This document shows, one piece after another, positions 47,995 to 52,026 of a DNA stretch of 52,026 bases; position 1 is the stretch's first letter; every line of letters starts with the position of its first letter. The translations under genes were made by a program, and so were the position numbers. The notes under the pieces were generated by a model, which was not told the origin of the DNA, did no database searches, and saw only the letters and a program-made list of their open reading frames with translations. The stretch spans positions 1 through 52,026 of the forward strand of contig NZ_JABXKJ010000072.1 of the NCBI RefSeq assembly GCF_017115085.1. Reading direction: 5' to 3'. This DNA comes from Nostoc sp. NMS7 (lineage in GTDB: Bacteria > Cyanobacteriota > Cyanobacteriia > Cyanobacteriales > Nostocaceae).

Positions 47995-49350
47995 TTACAT
48001 CGATTTTGTCAACCTCGCGTTAACTAATCTTTTTGGTTTTCTTACACATTGTTTTTTTGATTTGCGGTGTGACTTCCATTTACGAATGCTCATGACAATT
48101 GAGCCAAAGTCCCGACTGGCAAAGGCTATTGTTTTATTTGCACTGTGCCAAATTGTATCCGCCTCAGTTGGTTCAAGTGGAGGTTTACAGCGATCGCAAT
48201 ATCGGTCAAATAGTTGACGTGGTTCGGGATGATAAGCGATTCGGTTTCTAGTGAGTAAATTAGATGTACCCAGTAGGTTACGAGCTAATTTGTAGCCAGC
48301 ATTGTTTCTGTTTCCCTCAAATTGGCCATGAGTTAGTAAAGTGCGATCGCTTAAAGTTAAACAGATAGACAAAGGAACAGACACTCCGCTAGCGCGTAGC
48401 TGTTTAAGAGATGAGCAATTATCTCTGATTGTAGCCTGTGTTACTGTCCCTCGTCGGCAATGCAAGGTTGAGCGAGGGACAGTCACAGAAGGTTGCAGTA
48501 ACGCTGCTTGTGGGTCGATAACTTCTCCATTTTTCGCTTTTGTGAGAAGTTGCACCCACTTGCGCCAACGTTGCTCAGAAAGTTTGTAGGGAAATAAGGC
48601 TGTAGAATCAAATGCGGTTTCTAGTTCTTCCACATTGTACTGACAGTTTGACCAATGCTCTAGGGTAATGGGGATGGTTCCACTCAATATTCCATCCACC
48701 ACCCGTCTGCGAAGCATACCTGGCAGTCTCATGGAACGAGCCAAGTTGCAAATGGCTGGATCTGCGTTTTGGATAATCGTCAGTTGGCGATTGAGATACA
48801 GCCATTCAGCAGGATTCAAGAAATGGCTGCATTTAAAGTAAACGTGCAGCGATTTTCCACCTGTATAAACTACGGCGGCGGGTTCCAAGTTGATTTCGTC
48901 CTTTAGCCAATCTACAGCTTGTCGCTGCTCACTCAATGCCAAATCATCAATTTCGTAGAATAAACATTGGCATTGACTAACGTGCTGATTGCTGATTCCC
49001 TTGTCTGGTTGGTTGGGGTAAAAGCTGACTGTAGCACCAAGATATGACATTTTAAATGCCAATGCCCAACCATCAGCATAGCGTTTAGGTGTCAGCCGCC
49101 AGCAGGTGTTGCCTTGTTTGTCTCGACCTCCGTAAGTACAGCAGTAGAGTTGAAATCCTTGCTGGGTGATTTTACCGGAGAGAATATAATGAGAGTAAAC
49201 AAATTGACCATTGCGGCAGTAGTTATTCCAGTTTTCAGGTATCATTTCTATGGGCAAGTCCCAAGAAATCCTGAGCCAAATTTTGGTTCCGGTGGTAAAG
49301 CCTATTTGTCTAAGAAATTTAATCGTTGTTTCTCTGGGATTTAAGGTCAT
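47995..49350 (-). CDS. Archaeo-eukaryotic-type primase (AEP) with PriCT-like end, plasmid replication protein
   Basis: A 451-residue protein. Residues 130-136 (LFYEIDD) give the metal-binding acidic motif of AEP primases, followed by the GGKSLHVYF block (164-172) with the sxH motif and by ARSMRLPGMLRR near 204-215. The C-terminal third has GNRNNAGYKLARNLLG, LFDRYCDRCKPPL and EADTIWHSANKTI, matching a PriCT-like domain that often joins plasmid and phage primases. This architecture fits plasmid replication initiator/primase proteins. No helicase domain is attached; the SF1 helicase at 7251 might serve. A very basic tail follows (KWKSHRKSKKQCVRKPKR). Confidence 0.75.
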   Translation of the reverse strand: MTLNPRETTIKFLRQIGFTTGTKIWLRISWDLPIEMIPENWNNYCRNGQFVYSHYILSGKITQQGFQLYCCTYGGRDKQGNTCWRLTPKRYADGWALAFKMSYLGATVSFYPNQPDKGISNQHVSQCQCLFYEIDDLALSEQRQAVDWLKDEINLEPAAVVYTGGKSLHVYFKCSHFLNPAEWLYLNRQLTIIQNADPAICNLARSMRLPGMLRRRVVDGILSGTIPITLEHWSNCQYNVEELETAFDSTALFPYKLSEQRWRKWVQLLTKAKNGEVIDPQAALLQPSVTVPRSTLHCRRGTVTQATIRDNCSSLKQLRASGVSVPLSICLTLSDRTLLTHGQFEGNRNNAGYKLARNLLGTSNLLTRNRIAYHPEPRQLFDRYCDRCKPPLEPTEADTIWHSANKTIAFASRDFGSIVMSIRKWKSHRKSKKQCVRKPKRLVNARLTKSM

Positions 49351-49477
49351 GGCAGTTACGCCTAGAGTGTTTATCCCTCTCTAAGTGGCGTTAGCTGCGC
49401 TAGAACTAACTTATCCATATTTTACTTACAGAAATTTTCGCCTGAAACCTTTGATTGGCTTGGCTCACTCACAAAAA

Positions 49478-50071
49478 TTAGATTTGCTGCTTCTTAGCAA
49501 GAAGTTCCTCTAGTTGAGTTATTCTCGCTTGCAATGCCGCCACTTCTTGTTCAGAATAGCGAATAGGAATGTGCTGTGGACAGTTCCAATTCCAAGCTTC
49601 AATGTGAAACAGAATCACTCGTTCCACTTCTGCTTCATAGTTAGGAAGTTTCAGGCTTTCAATTAGTTCGCTATCATCTTCTACATACATAGCCCGCCCC
49701 CAAATTTTCAACCGTCGGCGATGGCGATAATCCATCAAAAACAAAAAAGCTTTGTCATTTTCGTCAAGATTACCAACGGTAACATATTGAACATTGCCTT
49801 TGAAGTCAGCAAATCCTAAAGTCTTTTCATCTACAGCTTTCAAAAACCCAGGTTGTCCACCACGAAATTGAATGTAGGGATAACCATTAGAACCGACGGT
49901 TCCCAAATAAAAACCATCCATTTGGGCGATAAATTCCTCAATTTCTGGTGTGATGGTATCGTTAGAAGGCCCATTTTGCTCAAATCGAGCATAGGTCTGC
50001 CGTGAGCCACGTTGTTCTTGAGCAACTTTGACAGCAGGCGTGAAAGCAATTTGCGTAAATTTACGTACCAT
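49478..50071 (-). CDS. Pyridoxamine 5'-phosphate oxidase-like flavoprotein
   Basis: A 197-residue protein of the PPOX split-barrel fold: ITPEIEEFIAQMDGFYLGTVGSNGYPYIQFRGGQPGFLK near the start, then TLGFADFKGNVQYVTVGNLDENDKAFLFLMDYRHRRRLKIWGRAMYV. These are the flavin/phosphate-binding beta strands typical of the family. The C-terminal ~45 residues form a coiled-coil helix (EVAALQARITQLEELLAKKQ). The substrate is not predictable. It is in tandem with a glutathione S-transferase, possibly a stress or detoxification operon under the TetR regulator. Confidence 0.88.
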   Translation of the reverse strand: MVRKFTQIAFTPAVKVAQEQRGSRQTYARFEQNGPSNDTITPEIEEFIAQMDGFYLGTVGSNGYPYIQFRGGQPGFLKAVDEKTLGFADFKGNVQYVTVGNLDENDKAFLFLMDYRHRRRLKIWGRAMYVEDDSELIESLKLPNYEAEVERVILFHIEAWNWNCPQHIPIRYSEQEVAALQARITQLEELLAKKQQI

Positions 50072-50191
50072 ATAACTCTTTATTTTTACATATCTAAAAA
50101 CAGGGGAAGATAGAGAAAAGGCAGGGGAGAAGAGAAGGGAAAAAATTCCTCTGACTCTCTACCTTCTCCATCTAAACTGGGTGTTATTTGC

Positions 50192-50809
50192 CTATACCAA
50201 GGTAGGTGCTGCAATTCCTTGCATTCCTATAAAACCGGGAAGGGTCTTAACTCGCTCAATCCATGCCAGAATATGAGGATAAGAGTCAAGAGCAATTTTG
50301 CCATCTGGTGCTAAGGCAACATAGGGGAATACTGCTATATCTGCAATAGTTATCCGCTCGAACTCTAACCATTGGCGATCGCGCAAATGTTGGTTAAGTT
50401 GTGTAAGAATAAACTCTGCTTTTTGGTTAGCTCTGTCAATATCAATACTGGTGGCATTAAACAGATAGTACAAACGAGCCGATTCTGGTCCCTGACGCAC
50501 TTCACCCGCAGTTGTAGATAGCCAACGTACAACCTGACTAAGTGAGACAGCATCCAGTGGCAACCATTGTTCACCACCATAACAACGAGCCAAATAAACC
50601 AAAATTGCCTGTGCGTCTTTTATAATTGTGTCGCCATCCACTAATACCGGAACTTGACCGAAGGGATTAAGCGACTGAAATTCAGAGGCTTTGTGTTCCC
50701 CCTTCAGCAAATCGACCTTAATCCATTCATGTTCAATGCCCAATAGTGATAGCAAGAGCTTGACCTTATAGCTGTTACCAGAGAGTTCGTGACCATAAAG
50801 CTTAATCAT
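50192..50809 (-). CDS. Glutathione S-transferase
   Basis: A 205-residue GST. The N-terminal thioredoxin-like half reads MIKLYGHELSGNSYKVKLLLSLLGIEHEW, with SGNSYKVK as the active-site region, NPFGQVPVLVDGD with the cis-Pro and IKDAQAILVYLARCYG at the glutathione site. The all-helical C-terminal half has TIADIAVFPYVAL (N-capping Asp). Bacterial GSTs conjugate or isomerise electrophiles. It is divergent from a TetR-type gene with two operator-like sites between them, so it is probably under that regulator. Confidence 0.92.
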   Translation of the reverse strand: MIKLYGHELSGNSYKVKLLLSLLGIEHEWIKVDLLKGEHKASEFQSLNPFGQVPVLVDGDTIIKDAQAILVYLARCYGGEQWLPLDAVSLSQVVRWLSTTAGEVRQGPESARLYYLFNATSIDIDRANQKAEFILTQLNQHLRDRQWLEFERITIADIAVFPYVALAPDGKIALDSYPHILAWIERVKTLPGFIGMQGIAAPTLV

Positions 50810-50983
50810 TGGTTAATCCTCAATATTCTGTAAAAAGAAGCACTGTTAAGCTAAAAATTAGCGGTCTAACGGGAATAAGAACGACAGCAATCAGAGATAG
50901 TCACGGCAAGTTGATTTCTCCCGTTGTCAACTGACACCTCTTGCGATTCGAGATGCTGCATAGACATCCCTGCAAATTAAGGA

Positions 50984-51046
50984 ATTGGTACAGTTATTTT
51001 GTACCAAGCGTTCGGTACAAAATAACTGTACCAATCGTTCGGTATA
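50984..51046. promoter_or_regulatory. Double operator/palindrome region between GST and TetR genes
   Basis: The arms 50984-51005 and 51014-51035 are perfect 22-base inverted repeats with 8 bases between. Within this, two related sites TGTACCAAGCGTTCGGTACA (51000-51019) and TGTACCAATCGTTCGGTATA (51027-51046) are near-palindromes of TetR type, 27 bases apart centre to centre. The second overlaps a perfect -10 box TATAAT (51043-51048) of the tetR gene. Binding of the TetR protein here would repress its own gene and probably the divergent GST gene. Confidence 0.75.
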
Positions 51047-51077
51047 ATGTCAAGAGATGAGATTTCAATTTCTGTAA

Positions 51078-51626
51078 ATGGCAAAAGATACTTATATTCC
51101 CTGCTTGCTACAACTGTTTCGACAGTATGGTTACGATGGGGCGACTTTATCGAAAATTTCACAAGCGACAGGTTTGGGGAAAGCCAGTCTCTACCATCAC
51201 TTCCCCGGTGGGAAGGATGAAATGGTGACGGCGGTGTTGGATTTTATGGAATGTTGGTTGGAGGAACACATTTTACAGATACTTCGCGGTGGAGGGGATG
51301 CGCTCACTCGGTTGAGTAAGATGTGTGAACAGATTAACGAGCTATATGAAGGCGGACAACAACCCTGTATGTGTGCCATCTTGTTGATGGGGTCAGCACG
51401 AGATATCTTTCATACGAAGGTGCAAACACTATTACGAACCTGGATTGATGAAATAGCAACTGTTTTGAGGGCAGCCGGATTAGATGAGACACTGGCTCAT
51501 GAGCGTGGGGAAGATGCTGCTATTGCCATTCAAGGCGCTCTGATTGTGGCGCAGGGTTTGGATGATGTGGCTCCTTTTGTCCGTGTGATGAAACAATTGC
51601 CACAACAACTGTGCCAAGATTTGTAG
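51078..51626 (+). CDS. TetR family transcriptional regulator
   Basis: A 182-residue repressor. The N-terminal helix-turn-helix is clear: LLQLFRQYGYDGATLSKISQATGLGKASLYHHFPGGKDEMVTAVLDF. The C-terminal ligand-binding half has a Cys-x-Cys (PCMCAILLMGS) and helix pairs typical of the group that regulates stress and detoxification genes. The ATG at 51078 is 30 bases after the -10 box. Operators overlap its promoter, so it is probably autoregulated, and the divergent GST is the likely target. Confidence 0.92.
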   Translation: MAKDTYIPCLLQLFRQYGYDGATLSKISQATGLGKASLYHHFPGGKDEMVTAVLDFMECWLEEHILQILRGGGDALTRLSKMCEQINELYEGGQQPCMCAILLMGSARDIFHTKVQTLLRTWIDEIATVLRAAGLDETLAHERGEDAAIAIQGALIVAQGLDDVAPFVRVMKQLPQQLCQDL

Positions 51627-52026
51627 GAGAGTGATTACACAGTTCATACCAAATATTTGAAAATAGGTCTGTCCGATTCCGTTTTTCCAGGGATTTCAGA
51701 TCGGGGTGACAACTATATATTTACAACATCTACTGGGAAGCGATAGCCATTTGGTATGGCAATGAAAATATTACAGGTGTTGTTCAAATTTTCATCTGAG
51801 CGTGTCGGTTCATGAAGCCCTAAATGCTGACAGAAAACATCCAAACTACTATCTCGCCGATAACTTAGCAGCCAAAGTCACCTGCGGGTGCTGGCTGTTC
51901 CTTAGTAGATGGGATGGTGTTTCTTTGGTTCTTCAGTACTTGTTATGCTAAATTATTAGTTACAAATTCAGAAGGATATTAAAAATTGTATTAAAAAATT
52001 ACTAAAAGCATTGCAATTATTGACAT
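51627..52026. other. Gene-free end of the window
   Basis: No gene is convincing in these 400 bases. An imperfect hairpin (CAGCC...CACC/GGGTG...GGCTG) lies near 51871-51897, and a plus-strand frame open at about 51800-51950 has no recognisable family. The last 70 bases are A+T-rich. Confidence 0.35.

Noticed and set aside
51871..51897. tRNA-like or structured RNA at the window end
   Set aside because: Only one imperfect hairpin; no cloverleaf or T-arm motif was found.
51800..51950. Open plus-strand frame with LNADRKHPNYYLADNLAAKV
   Set aside because: Only a GTG start, no ribosome binding site and no known family; not strong enough for a gene.

Overview
The window looks like part of a large plasmid, or an integrated plasmid-like element, of a filamentous heterocyst-forming cyanobacterium (Nostoc/Anabaena/Calothrix type). 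The signs are many HIP1 octamers (GCGATCGC), an xisH/xisI locus, a Ycf35 gene, a Uma2 nuclease, a PRTRC cassette, heptamer-type STRR repeats and the dispersed 'CTCTACGAGACGCTACGCG'-type repeats of such genomes. No rRNA, tRNA or CRISPR array was seen.

Layout. 1-1.0 kb: the 3' end of a large gene ending in a PD-(D/E)XK-like domain. 1.1-8.8 kb (minus strand): replication and maintenance genes. These are clamp-loader genes holA and dnaX, xisI with a deleted xisH, a dnaN 3' remnant fused to a truncated DUF2997 gene, ycf35, an unknown coiled-coil protein and an SF1 helicase. 8.8-14.4 kb: a scrapyard of chromosomal-type fragments (hisD, a permease, an aromatic amino acid decarboxylase, a histidine kinase with an internal deletion, a RAYT transposase remnant) and small inverted-repeat elements, around intact cyclase and FAH genes. 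14.4-16.6 kb: a hsdS scrap followed by an ABC-type ATPase/PIN nuclease pair, a likely defence module.

16.8-28.1 kb (minus): a type IV secretion operon with proteins resembling VirB2 (tentative), VirB4, VirB5, VirB6, VirB8, VirB10 and VirB9, headed by a large acidic protein of unknown role. No relaxase or coupling protein is recognisable here. 28.4-33.6 kb (plus): cargo. The first part is conspicuously A+T-rich and holds an SF1 helicase and a TPR protein whose cold-shock-like C-terminus is cut off by one in-frame stop. It is followed by an Rpn/YhgA nuclease with a duplicated tail. 33.6-37.1 kb (minus): an 1148-residue protein with the DFDGD active-site motif of two-barrel RNA polymerases and flanking blocks like those of the eukaryotic RNA-silencing RdRPs. 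This is the most remarkable gene in the window.

37.2-40.5 kb: a small unknown gene, a MITE-like element, a repeat cluster and a divergent two-component pair. 40.6-45.0 kb (minus): a PRTRC cassette holding a ubiquitin-like protein, E2-like, E1-like (ThiF) and JAB peptidase genes plus proteins E and F. 45-49.4 kb: Uma2, a Gp157-like protein, two small genes, a predicted nuclease and an archaeo-eukaryotic-type primase. 49.4-51.6 kb: a PPOX flavoprotein and a GST/TetR pair around a conspicuous operator region.

Together the primase, helicase, clamp-loader subunits and RNA-polymerase-like protein suggest an element that supplies part of its own replication machinery, spreads by a type IV system and carries defence genes. 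The many remnants and repeats show heavy decay and recombination. All functional assignments rest on reading motifs by eye; no database search was run.
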